A stretch of DNA of 17,551 bases from an uncultured Phycisphaerales bacterium (GTDB lineage: Bacteria; Planctomycetota; Phycisphaerae; UBA1845; CAIVHJ01): contig CAIVHJ010000027.1 in the NCBI GenBank assembly GCA_903905665.1, positions 1 to 17,551 on the forward strand. The letters run 5' to 3'. The notes under the pieces were generated by a model. It did not search any database and had not been told where the DNA came from. It saw only the letters and a list, made by a program, of their open reading frames with translations. Made by a program: the position numbers and the translations under genes. Positions 1 to 6,937 of the stretch are shown here, piece after piece (position 1 is the stretch's first letter; every line of letters starts with the position of its first letter).

Positions 1-1514
1 CCAATGGCTTGCAGTCGTGGTTTTCCACCGAGCATATAACCGGGTTTGATGTTTTGAATCAGATTCGATGCGCTGCCCGCCACTTCGGCGCTGATACACG
101 CGGTTCCGATGTTGGTGTTGATCTGACCGGGAGCAATCAGAGCATAGAGCAACTGTGTGATCTTACCCATCGCGCCGGTCGGGGTGGTAGATGTGATGGC
201 GGTCGAATTGACGGCGATCAGCGTAAAGATAAATACCATCGGGATGGCAATAATCGCCATTTTGGGTGGAACCCCAAAGAAACTATTGGCCATCACCACC
301 AGCGCAAGTCCTACGACGGGGATTCCTACGGCAGAAACCCAAAGCGGAAATTCAATGTGTTTGAGGCAATCGTTGGATCGTTCACTGCGATGGAAGAAAG
401 CGAGAATGGGTTTGATAAGAGAGGATGGTTTCGACAGGAATGACAACAGCGAGGCGGTCGTCATCATCGATACACCGCCCCAAAGTGCCCATAGCAAAAT
501 CGATCGGTAAGGATAGTCAGGTTTGATCCTGCTCAAGTCAAATGGGGCGGGTTGCAATGCCGCCAGCGGCATGTACTCGGCGAGGTATTGTATGGAAGAA
601 GAAATATTGGCCGGGCGAATGTCTCCGTTTTGGATCATCTGGGGACACAGAACCATATAACAGATCACGGCTCCGATCATCATGGATACGCCGTTTCGGA
701 TGCCCATCAGTCCGCCGGCGCCTATCATGGCGATGTCCAGTTCCGGACTGACTGTCAGTTGATTGAGCGGAGTTCCCAGGATTTTCGGAATGATCCAGTT
801 ATACTTTTCCGCCAACTGATAGTACCAGTCATCCAACATCTCAGAAACCGTGAAAAATCCCAGTTTGATTTTTTCCATGACCTGGGACGATTGCATGAAT
901 TTCAGAGTTCCGGCGATGGCGGCGAAAATGACCAGGAGTTTGGCGGGCAGGATGGCTTTTTGCGTTTGCTGTGCTTCGCCGCTGTGAAGCGTATCGAGGA
1001 CGACTCCGGCGGCTTGCCCTTCGGGGAAAGGCAATTGTTCATCGTTGATGAATCGCCGTTTGAGAGGAAAGGCGTACAATACTCCCATCACCGCCAGCCC
1101 GAAGCACCACAGCATCATCTGCCACATCGGGATCACCTTGTTGGTGATCATCATATAGGCCGCCATGCTGGCGATGAGCGGACCGTTGGTGTAACCGGCG
1201 GAGCAAGCGATCGATTGAACGATGTTGTTTTCTAAAATATGCCAACCCGCACCCAGTCCGATTTTGGAAAGCGTTTTGAAAATGACAAACGCCAAAATGA
1301 CGGAGGTAATTCCTACCCCCAGCGCCCAGCCGGTCTTCGCCCCGACGTATAAATTCGTGATCGAGAGAAAACCACCCAGCACAAATCCGCTGATGACCGC
1401 CCGCAAGGTAAACTGAGGAACGTCGCCCTGATACACGTTCTCCAGCCACCAACGGTCTTTTTCTTCGGCGGTCATCGTCCGGATTTGTTCTTCTGTCAGC
1501 TGCTTGATGGCCAT
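1..1514 (-). CDS. OPT-family oligopeptide transporter (3' end outside window)
   Basis: Integral membrane carrier of the OPT family, expected to import oligopeptides or metal-peptide complexes by cation symport across the cytoplasmic membrane. About 504 codons are visible and no stop is reached, so the C-terminus lies beyond base 1; family members are usually 600-700 residues. Typical OPT blocks are visible: an N-terminal FTLRAVISGFVLGG segment followed by NLYVGAKTGWALG, ENNIVQSIA near residue 90, FPEGQAAGVVL near 150, and a GAGGLMGIRNGVSMM segment in the middle. Many hydrophobic segments follow. The ATG at 1514 is preceded by GAGGAG 11 bases upstream. It starts 31 bp after the stop of the POT transporter on the same strand, so the two are probably cotranscribed. 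The family call is strong; the substrate is unknown. Confidence 0.9.
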   Translation of the reverse strand, partial: MAIKQLTEEQIRTMTAEEKDRWWLENVYQGDVPQFTLRAVISGFVLGGFLSITNLYVGAKTGWALGVGITSVILAFVIFKTLSKIGLGAGWHILENNIVQSIACSAGYTNGPLIASMAAYMMITNKVIPMWQMMLWCFGLAVMGVLYAFPLKRRFINDEQLPFPEGQAAGVVLDTLHSGEAQQTQKAILPAKLLVIFAAIAGTLKFMQSSQVMEKIKLGFFTVSEMLDDWYYQLAEKYNWIIPKILGTPLNQLTVSPELDIAMIGAGGLMGIRNGVSMMIGAVICYMVLCPQMIQNGDIRPANISSSIQYLAEYMPLAALQPAPFDLSRIKPDYPYRSILLWALWGGVSMMTTASLLSFLSKPSSLIKPILAFFHRSERSNDCLKHIEFPLWVSAVGIPVVGLALVVMANSFFGVPPKMAIIAIPMVFIFTLIAVNSTAITSTTPTGAMGKITQLLYALIAPGQINTNIGTACISAEVAGSASNLIQNIKPGYMLGGKPRLQAI

Positions 1515-1545
1515 CGCTTCGTTATCTCCTCTGAATCTTCACGCT

Positions 1546-3042
1546 TCACCCGGATGCGGTCTGTTGCTTCACTCCAGAACGCAACCAGAAATGATAACCC
1601 ACCATCGCCAGCGTGGCGACCATCCCCACCGCAAAACAGATATACCAGAAGTTCTGGGGATGATAATGAGTCCACAGCAATTGTCTCGCCCCGTTCGACG
1701 TCCCGCCGACCAACTCCGTCAATCTGGGAATCACTTCGTCGTTGGTCAACTTCGCGACCGAATCCGGTGCCTGACCCAGTTGCTTCACAAGATAATCCCG
1801 CGCCAACAGGTACTTGTTCGACAACAGATCATACACCGGCCCGCCGATGAGATTGGCCCCCGTCCACCCAAAGGCAAACGGGATATTCGAGTAGCCCATG
1901 TACAGCGCCTTTTTTTCCGGCGGCGCGATCAATCCGACGTATTCGCTGAGTTTGGGCCCACAGGCCATTTCGCCCAGCGCAAATACGAAAATCCCCAGCA
2001 CGCACGACCAACCCGTCGTCATCATCCCTGCCCAGATGAATCCCACACACGCTACGAACATCCCGATGGTCATTGCGAGAATCGGAGGAATCTTCCCCAT
2101 AAAATACGAAACCAGAACCACCAGCAAAATGATCGACCCCGCATCGACATTCACAATCCACTCCGGATTGAACTGTCCACCGTGAGCCGCCATGTCCGCA
2201 AAAAACTTCATCCCGGTCCAGTCGGCAAACGTCCTCGCCACGTCGTTCGTGTCCACCCACTGCGCGATGAAAATCGTCATCTGATCCGTCACCTGCATGA
2301 ACATGAAATAAAACGCCGAGCAAATCGCCAGAAACACGACAAACCGAAGATCGCAAAGCGTGATAATCGCATCACAAAAAACCGCGACGGGCCCTTTTTT
2401 TTCCGTCGTACCCTTGGCGTAATCCTTCAAAAACAACCCCGTCACAGTGACGTTGAGAAGGATAATTGCCGATGCGGCGAAAAACGCGTATTTCCATTGC
2501 AGCAACCGGAGGTATCCGCAAACCACCGGACCGATGAACGCCCCGATATTCACCACCTGATAAAAAATTCCCCAGCCCACCGACGAATTGGCATCGTTCA
2601 CGCAATGCGCGAGCGTGCCGTGAAGCGGCGGTTTGAAAATGGCGGTCCCGGTTCCGATCAGACAACACGCCCCCATGAAACCCCACCAGCTCGTGGTGTA
2701 CCCCATCAGCGCATAACCAACGATGTTGATCCCGAACGCCACCATCAACGACCGTCGGTAACCATAACGATCCGAAAACCCGCCGGTGAACATCGGCAAC
2801 AGGCATTGAATCAGCGCCCAGATTCCGAAGAAGAGTCCCTTGTCCGTGCTGCTAAAATCCAACCCACCCTCTGCCGGAGTGGACGTGATATACACCGCCG
2901 CGATCATTCGCACGCCGTAAAACGAAAACCGCTCGATCAACTCGATGACGTTGGCCACCCAGAATGGCTTGGGGAAACTTCGGACTTGTTGGGCAAACGT
3001 CATTCGAGGGCCGGTCGAAACAGCGGGATCGCCAGTCTGCAT
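1546..3042 (-). CDS. POT/PTR-family proton-dependent oligopeptide transporter
   Basis: Predicted 498-residue major-facilitator protein that imports di- and tripeptides with protons. The diagnostic POT motif ExxER is present in the first helix (E34, E37, R38, in IELIERFSFYG), and a second POT-like segment, FYQVVNIGAFIGP, lies in the following helices. Roughly twelve hydrophobic segments are present, with a large polar insertion near residues 250-310 and a Lys/Glu cytoplasmic loop after about residue 210. I chose the ATG at 3042 because GGAG sits about nine bases upstream; a TTG at 3075 would add eleven residues but has no clear ribosome site. First gene of a probable two-gene unit with the OPT transporter. 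Transport direction and substrate follow from the family and are not shown by sequence alone. Confidence 0.87.
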   Translation of the reverse strand: MQTGDPAVSTGPRMTFAQQVRSFPKPFWVANVIELIERFSFYGVRMIAAVYITSTPAEGGLDFSSTDKGLFFGIWALIQCLLPMFTGGFSDRYGYRRSLMVAFGINIVGYALMGYTTSWWGFMGACCLIGTGTAIFKPPLHGTLAHCVNDANSSVGWGIFYQVVNIGAFIGPVVCGYLRLLQWKYAFFAASAIILLNVTVTGLFLKDYAKGTTEKKGPVAVFCDAIITLCDLRFVVFLAICSAFYFMFMQVTDQMTIFIAQWVDTNDVARTFADWTGMKFFADMAAHGGQFNPEWIVNVDAGSIILLVVLVSYFMGKIPPILAMTIGMFVACVGFIWAGMMTTGWSCVLGIFVFALGEMACGPKLSEYVGLIAPPEKKALYMGYSNIPFAFGWTGANLIGGPVYDLLSNKYLLARDYLVKQLGQAPDSVAKLTNDEVIPRLTELVGGTSNGARQLLWTHYHPQNFWYICFAVGMVATLAMVGYHFWLRSGVKQQTASG

Positions 3043-3086
3043 GAATGGTCTCCGAAAGGAAAAACGATCGGTCAATGCAATGCCTT

Positions 3087-3092
3087 TTTATA
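3087..3092 (-). promoter_or_regulatory. possible -10 element of the POT/OPT operon
   Basis: On the minus strand TATAAA lies about 45 bases upstream of the POT start. A TTGCCT hexamer is 15 bases further up, which is shorter than ideal, so this is a weak candidate. The rest of 3093-3302 shows no other clear signal. Confidence 0.25.
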
Positions 3093-3302
3093 CCGAGTCC
3101 GGACAAAAGGCAAATCCCTGCAATAAAAGCAAAAAACCACCCCACTACCCGAAAACCAGCAATCCCCGGATTCAGTCCTTATCATCTCTGACGCACCGAG
3201 AAATCGCGATCTCCATCTCACTTCAGCGCAAAAAATTGTGGGCAACCATTACAATGAATGATTACCCACGTTGTGTTACTTCGTAAGCCGTGGCGATCAC
3301 GC

Positions 3303-3398
3303 TTACTTTTTGGCTGATTTCTTCTTGGCCCGGGCGACTTTCTTGCCCGTCGTTTTCTTGGCTTTTGAAGTACAGCATGCTTTGGAAGAACACTTCAT
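3303..3398 (-). CDS. small lysine-rich basic protein (31 aa)
   Basis: A short gene encoding 31 residues: MKCSSKACCTSKAKK, then a Lys/Ala/Thr tail ending KKKSAKK. About 13 residues are lysine and one is arginine, there are no acidic residues, and three cysteines cluster near the N-terminus (C3, C8, C9). The ribosome site AAAGGAG sits about seven bases before the ATG, and a well-formed promoter lies just upstream (3444-3472), which makes real expression likely despite the size. The tail resembles the Lys/Ala-rich tails of histone-H1-like bacterial nucleoid proteins, so nucleic-acid binding is a reasonable inference. The cysteines could bind a metal. I do not recognise a named family. Confidence 0.6.
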   Translation of the reverse strand: MKCSSKACCTSKAKKTTGKKVARAKKKSAKK

Positions 3399-3443
3399 GG
3401 TCCGCTCCTTTACAAAAAAACCCACTTCCTCTTCCAACGCACT

Positions 3444-3472
3444 ATTGTGATCAATTCGATTGTGTCCGTCAA
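3444..3472 (-). promoter_or_regulatory. sigma70-type promoter of the small basic protein gene
   Basis: Minus strand: -35 TTGACG at 3467-3472 (5/6 match to consensus), exactly 17 bases of spacer, and -10 CACAAT at 3444-3449 (4/6). Transcription would start near 3437, leaving a leader of about 39 bases before the ATG at 3398. It lies in the gap after the stop of the upstream large gene, so the small gene can be expressed independently. Confidence 0.6.
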
Positions 3473-3498
3473 GTCATTTGCTTCACGCCTCACCTTTT

Positions 3499-5745
3499 TC
3501 ACGGATTTCTGTGACGAAGTTCGTCGCGCCGCTGCTGGGCTTCCATCTCGATTTGTTCGAGGCGTTGCTTTTCGATCACATCCAGTTTCTTGTCGGCTTC
3601 GTCGGCCGCAGCGGTCTGGCCGAGTTTCCGCATAATCATCGTGACGCGCCTCCCGTCGCCGAGGTTCTGCGTCACCCCATAGAGATTCTTCGACGCCGAC
3701 AACGCCCACTCGAGCTCCCCCATTTCCACCAGAATGTCAATCGCCTGGCGAGCCGCCGGAAAATAACCCGCCTTTTCCACGTCCCCATGTTCGACGATGT
3801 AGATCAACCGCTCCAAAGCCGCCTGCTTGTCACCACTCTTGACGAGCGCCGGAAGCAATCCCACCTGAAAAACCGGATCATCACTACTGGCCAACAACCG
3901 GTCCGCCTCCTCCCGAAGCCTTTGCGCCCGACCAGATTCCGTCAACAACGGAATCAACTTCGTCAACGCGGGAATCGCCACCGGACCAAAGTCAGGTTTG
4001 AGTTGGATGGCTTTGAGATACGTCTCAATGGCCTTCTCTTTTTCACCGCGCCGCACGAAAACGTCCCCCGCCTGCAAATAGATTTCCGCCACCAGCGTCG
4101 GCGACCGTTTCAACTGATCGTCCGTGATTTGCCCCAGCGCCGCGTCAAGAAACAACTCCTGCCCCTTTTCATCCAGAACCGGACAAACCTCAAGCAGCGC
4201 ATAATACAAAACGTCTGGGTACGTCGTGCCGGTCAACTTCGCCAACTGGTTCATCCAATCCATGGTCTTCGTATCGGGAATAAGCCTCGCTTTTGCCAGG
4301 CGAATGACCGACTGCCACAACTCCGGCTGCGTCGGACACTGCTGGTACGCCAACCGGTACATCTCATCCACCAGATCGGAGTTGAGTTCGCATCCCTTCC
4401 GCTTCTTGAAAAACGCCAGATGTATCGGCAAAGGCGGATTCGGTGTCGCCGCCAATTTCAGGACAGTTTCGATCGCCTCGTCGGTCACCGACTCCGTATC
4501 CGCTTTAACCTCCGCCGCCAATCGCTCCGCGAGCCGAACGCACCCCAGACTGATCAACCGAGAATCCGTCGGTTGCCGAACGTACCATCCCAGAAACTCC
4601 AGTGTCTGATCGCTTCCCCGATGATTCGTGGCGGGATCAAAGGTCCATCCAAACGAGTTGGAACAGTTACCCAGAATATGCCATTGCGGACCTTCGGCGG
4701 ATCCCACGAACTGAGCCGCCCACGCATGACCGATCAATCCCGGCCCCCCGAACGCCAGATTCGACATCGGGTATCCCTTCGCCCGACCCGTCTGAATCGC
4801 CATATACGTCTGATTCACGCACACCCCGCCGTAAATCAATATGTTTTCAAGCGTGCAATCACGTCCTTGAAGCCGAGGCGGCTGTTTTTCACGAAGCGCG
4901 TCGAAATCATACACCACGTCGGAATAAACCTGCGCCATATCCGTGCAGCTGCGATAAAAGTCATAAACTCCCTGCCGCTCATATTGCGACACGTCGGAAT
5001 AAACCAGATGACATGCCAACTCGTGGGGAATCGGGCCAATCGGAAACGCAAACGGTCGATCTCCCGCCAACCACGAAAAATGCTCCAGCATCTTCTGAAC
5101 ATCGAGCTCCTGCTGGTCCAAAACAATCGCAAATGCAGTCGCCAACTCCGGCAACCGCCGAACCGAATCCGGATCGTGGTGGTAAAGTTCGTACAACTTC
5201 TTCAACACCATCTCCGATTTGTCTTCCGGCGAAATCGCCAGCACCAACGGACCCGCCACCTCCGGATTCTGAACCAGCCATTTCTGAAACCGTTGAATCT
5301 CCGCCTCCTCGACACCCTCGAAATGGGCCAGGGGCAGATACTGACTCAAAAGATAAAAATAGGTCAGCGAAAACCACGCCGCCGGTTTGTCAGCACCATA
5401 AATCAACCGCGCGAGCAACAACTGATGAATTCGCGGTTGTATCCTCTCCCACTTCCCGCTCGTGGCGCACTCGCTGATCTCATCCAGACAATACTGCGCC
5501 AAAATCCGGTCCGGTGGATCCAGCTCCTTGTAAAACGGAATCAATTCAGCCGGCTTTCGAGGTTTCTCACGATGTTTCGAGGCTTCCTTGGCGGGCGGCG
5601 CGGTCGTTTTTCGGGAGGGTTCCGACGGTTTGGGCGGCGGGTCAGCCTCCGAACCAATCGCAAACCCGGCCGATATCCACCCGCCCACAACGCAGCAAAC
5701 CACCCATCGTATCAACACACTCGACATGAACATGCGAGGATTCAT
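3499..5745 (-). CDS. secreted transglutaminase-like / TPR protein
   Basis: A 748-residue protein with an N-terminal signal sequence (residues 1-30: hydrophobic core, AGFA end), then a Pro/Lys/Ser-rich linker to about residue 65 and a helical middle. A transglutaminase-like core follows: GGVCVNQTY with candidate catalytic Cys309, GLIGHAW with candidate His340, and a WTFDPATN strand offering Asp370. The C-terminal third is alpha-helical repeat; a clear TPR unit lies near residues 560-600 (YLQAGDVFVRRGEKEKAIETYLKAIQLKPDF in part). A charged Gln/Glu/Arg coiled segment ends the protein. Enzymes with this fold in bacteria are often papain-like peptidases or cross-linking enzymes acting in the envelope; which applies here cannot be told. 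No clear Shine-Dalgarno is visible before the ATG. Monocistronic by layout, with a divergent gene upstream. Confidence 0.75.
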   Translation of the reverse strand: MNPRMFMSSVLIRWVVCCVVGGWISAGFAIGSEADPPPKPSEPSRKTTAPPAKEASKHREKPRKPAELIPFYKELDPPDRILAQYCLDEISECATSGKWERIQPRIHQLLLARLIYGADKPAAWFSLTYFYLLSQYLPLAHFEGVEEAEIQRFQKWLVQNPEVAGPLVLAISPEDKSEMVLKKLYELYHHDPDSVRRLPELATAFAIVLDQQELDVQKMLEHFSWLAGDRPFAFPIGPIPHELACHLVYSDVSQYERQGVYDFYRSCTDMAQVYSDVVYDFDALREKQPPRLQGRDCTLENILIYGGVCVNQTYMAIQTGRAKGYPMSNLAFGGPGLIGHAWAAQFVGSAEGPQWHILGNCSNSFGWTFDPATNHRGSDQTLEFLGWYVRQPTDSRLISLGCVRLAERLAAEVKADTESVTDEAIETVLKLAATPNPPLPIHLAFFKKRKGCELNSDLVDEMYRLAYQQCPTQPELWQSVIRLAKARLIPDTKTMDWMNQLAKLTGTTYPDVLYYALLEVCPVLDEKGQELFLDAALGQITDDQLKRSPTLVAEIYLQAGDVFVRRGEKEKAIETYLKAIQLKPDFGPVAIPALTKLIPLLTESGRAQRLREEADRLLASSDDPVFQVGLLPALVKSGDKQAALERLIYIVEHGDVEKAGYFPAARQAIDILVEMGELEWALSASKNLYGVTQNLGDGRRVTMIMRKLGQTAAADEADKKLDVIEKQRLEQIEMEAQQRRDELRHRNP

Positions 5746-5747
5746 GA
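5731..5747. repeat. 17-bp direct repeat, copy 1
   Basis: CATGCGAGGATTCATGA matches 16 of 17 bases of the copy at 5871-5887. This copy lies over the start codon of the minus-strand secreted protein; the other lies over the start of the divergent membrane protein. It could be an operator pair or chance. Confidence 0.4.
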
Positions 5748-5835
5748 CTCGATATTCTACCCCCGCGGCATTCCTTGCGGAACATAACCTCTGACAAACT
5801 TCGCCGATCTACTAATGAGACCGTATTTGATTTCC

Positions 5836-5886
5836 CATGAAACCCGCCTCATAATGGCGCGGTTCAATGACATGCGAGGTTTCATG
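5836..5886 (+). promoter_or_regulatory. hairpin covering the ribosome site and start codon
   Basis: CATGAAACC at 5836-5844 is a perfect complement of GGTTTCATG at 5878-5886, and the pairing can extend by CGC/GCG with one bulged base. The 3' arm contains the only Shine-Dalgarno-like GAGG and the ATG at 5884 of the membrane protein gene. If the transcript starts upstream of 5836, translation initiation could be occluded. This is a structural inference from base pairing. Confidence 0.4.
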
Positions 5887-6600
5887 AACGATGCCACTTT
5901 GACATATTTGCTGGGAACGGCGGTGTTGCTGGGATTCTTCCACACGCTCACCGGACCCGACCACTACGTTCCGTTCATCGCCATGTCCAAAATCGGCCGC
6001 TGGTCGCTCCCCAAAACCATGATCATCACCGGGTTGTGCGGCATCGGCCACGTGCTCAGCTCGGTCGTGCTCGGTATTCTGGGAATCGTGCTCGGAATCG
6101 CCGTCGGTCATCTGAAATGGTTTGAGGGGCTTCGCGGCGACGTGGCGGGCTGGTTGCTGCTCGGATTCGGTTTGGCCTATACCATTTGGGGTCTTCACCG
6201 AGCCATCCGAAACCGCCCCCATACGCATACGCACTTCCACGAAGACGGAATTCGTCACCAGCACGAACATGCCCACACGTCCGGCCACGCCCATGTCCAC
6301 AACAACGATGAAACCGTCATGAACATGACCCCCTGGATTTTGTTCACCATCTTTGTCTTCGGCCCGTGCGAACCACTCATTCCTCTCCTGATGTATCCCG
6401 CCGCCAAACTGAGTTTCATCGGCGTCGCTGCCATAGCAGTCGTCTTCTCAATCTGCACCATCGGGACCATGCTCACCGTCGTTTACGTCGGATATCTGGG
6501 CTTGCTGAAAATGTCGATCGCCCCGCTCGCCCGCTATTCCCACGCCCTCGCCGGCGCCGCCCTCCTCACCTGCGGACTCGCTATTCAACTGGGTTTGTAA
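5884..6600 (+). CDS. NicO/UreH-like membrane metal transporter with His-rich loop
   Basis: A 238-residue integral membrane protein with about six hydrophobic segments. Helix 1 carries H20-TLTGP-D26-H27, close to the HxxxxDH metal-site signature of nickel/cobalt carriers, and helix 2 has GLCGIGHVLSS. A cytoplasmic-type loop at residues 113-139 contains eleven histidines in an alternating pattern, typical of Ni/Co/Zn handling proteins. The second half has GPCEPLIPLL and closes with TM segments. I therefore favour transport of a divalent metal, probably nickel or cobalt, over the related sulfite-exporter group. The ATG at 5884 is chosen because helix 1 begins at once and GAGG lies just upstream; in-frame ATGs at 5815, 5854 and 5872 have no ribosome site. 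It is divergent from the secreted protein gene. Confidence 0.7.
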   Translation: MNDATLTYLLGTAVLLGFFHTLTGPDHYVPFIAMSKIGRWSLPKTMIITGLCGIGHVLSSVVLGILGIVLGIAVGHLKWFEGLRGDVAGWLLLGFGLAYTIWGLHRAIRNRPHTHTHFHEDGIRHQHEHAHTSGHAHVHNNDETVMNMTPWILFTIFVFGPCEPLIPLLMYPAAKLSFIGVAAIAVVFSICTIGTMLTVVYVGYLGLLKMSIAPLARYSHALAGAALLTCGLAIQLGL

Positions 6601-6625
6601 TGTCAGATCGAATGAATTGTGTCGA

Positions 6626-6689
6626 TTACGCCTGGACCGCCGAAGTTCTTTCTTGTGCGATCCTGATCCCTACCTGCAGGGCTTTGAGA
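6626..6689 (-). pseudogene. 3'-end remnant of the oxidoreductase gamma gene
   Basis: Read on the minus strand this encodes LKALQVGIRIAQERTSAVQA then TAA, the same last 20 residues as the intact gamma gene that ends at 8409. Only one base differs, a synonymous AAA for AAG. No other part of the gene is present here. It lies 25 bp from the convergent stop at 6600, an arrangement that looks like the original end of the gamma gene before something inserted. Confidence 0.8.
6628..6689. repeat. 62-bp direct repeat, left copy
   Basis: Identical to 8411-8472 except at position 56 (T here, C there), and in the same orientation. The left edge is set by the differing stop codons (TAA here, TGA at the right copy). 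The right edge is where the sequence leaves the gamma reading frame and a palindromic repeat begins. Confidence 0.9.
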
Positions 6690-6691
6690 CA

Positions 6692-6719
6692 TGTAGGGCG
6701 GGTCATTGACCCGCCTTTC
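6692..6719 (+). terminator. palindromic repeat that can act as terminator
   Basis: GGCGGGTCA at 6697-6705 and TGACCCGCC at 6707-6715 are perfect 9-bp arms around one base, followed by TTTCT. The opening TGTAGGG is shared with the repeats at 8992-9104, so this is also a diverged member of that dispersed family. It could terminate the membrane protein transcript ending at 6600. Confidence 0.55.
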
Positions 6720-6874
6720 TTCGTGTCTTCCGATTCTTAATCCCCTTTAATTCCGATGTCGTCAAGTCGTGGGTCGGTCCCGCCTGTAAACACGCCCGAA
6801 CCATACATCACCGCGGCTGCAATACCTTCACCGTGGACGGCAAAACCATCAAACTGAAATCACAGAAACCGTGA
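6720..6874 (+). pseudogene. possible 3' remnant of a lost gene
   Basis: One plus-strand frame is open up to the TGA at 6872-6874 and ends with a protein-like sequence containing RTIHHRGCNTFTVDGKTIKL and then KSQKP. There is no start codon with a ribosome site, and I do not recognise the parent. It may be the tail of a gene carried in with the inserted segment, or chance. Confidence 0.25.
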
Positions 6875-6937
6875 GCACGACGACAGGTAAGATCGTAGAA
6901 TTGTCGATGACCCATCCTACAATCCAAATTACCTTAT

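Noticed and set aside
1504..3126. A 540-codon plus-strand open frame
   Set aside because: It is antisense to the POT transporter, has an Arg/His/Pro-rich composition typical of shadow frames, and shows no family motif.
3460..5787. A 775-codon plus-strand open frame
   Set aside because: It is antisense to the secreted protein gene, which has a signal peptide and recognisable domains; the plus frame is Arg/Gln-rich without motifs.
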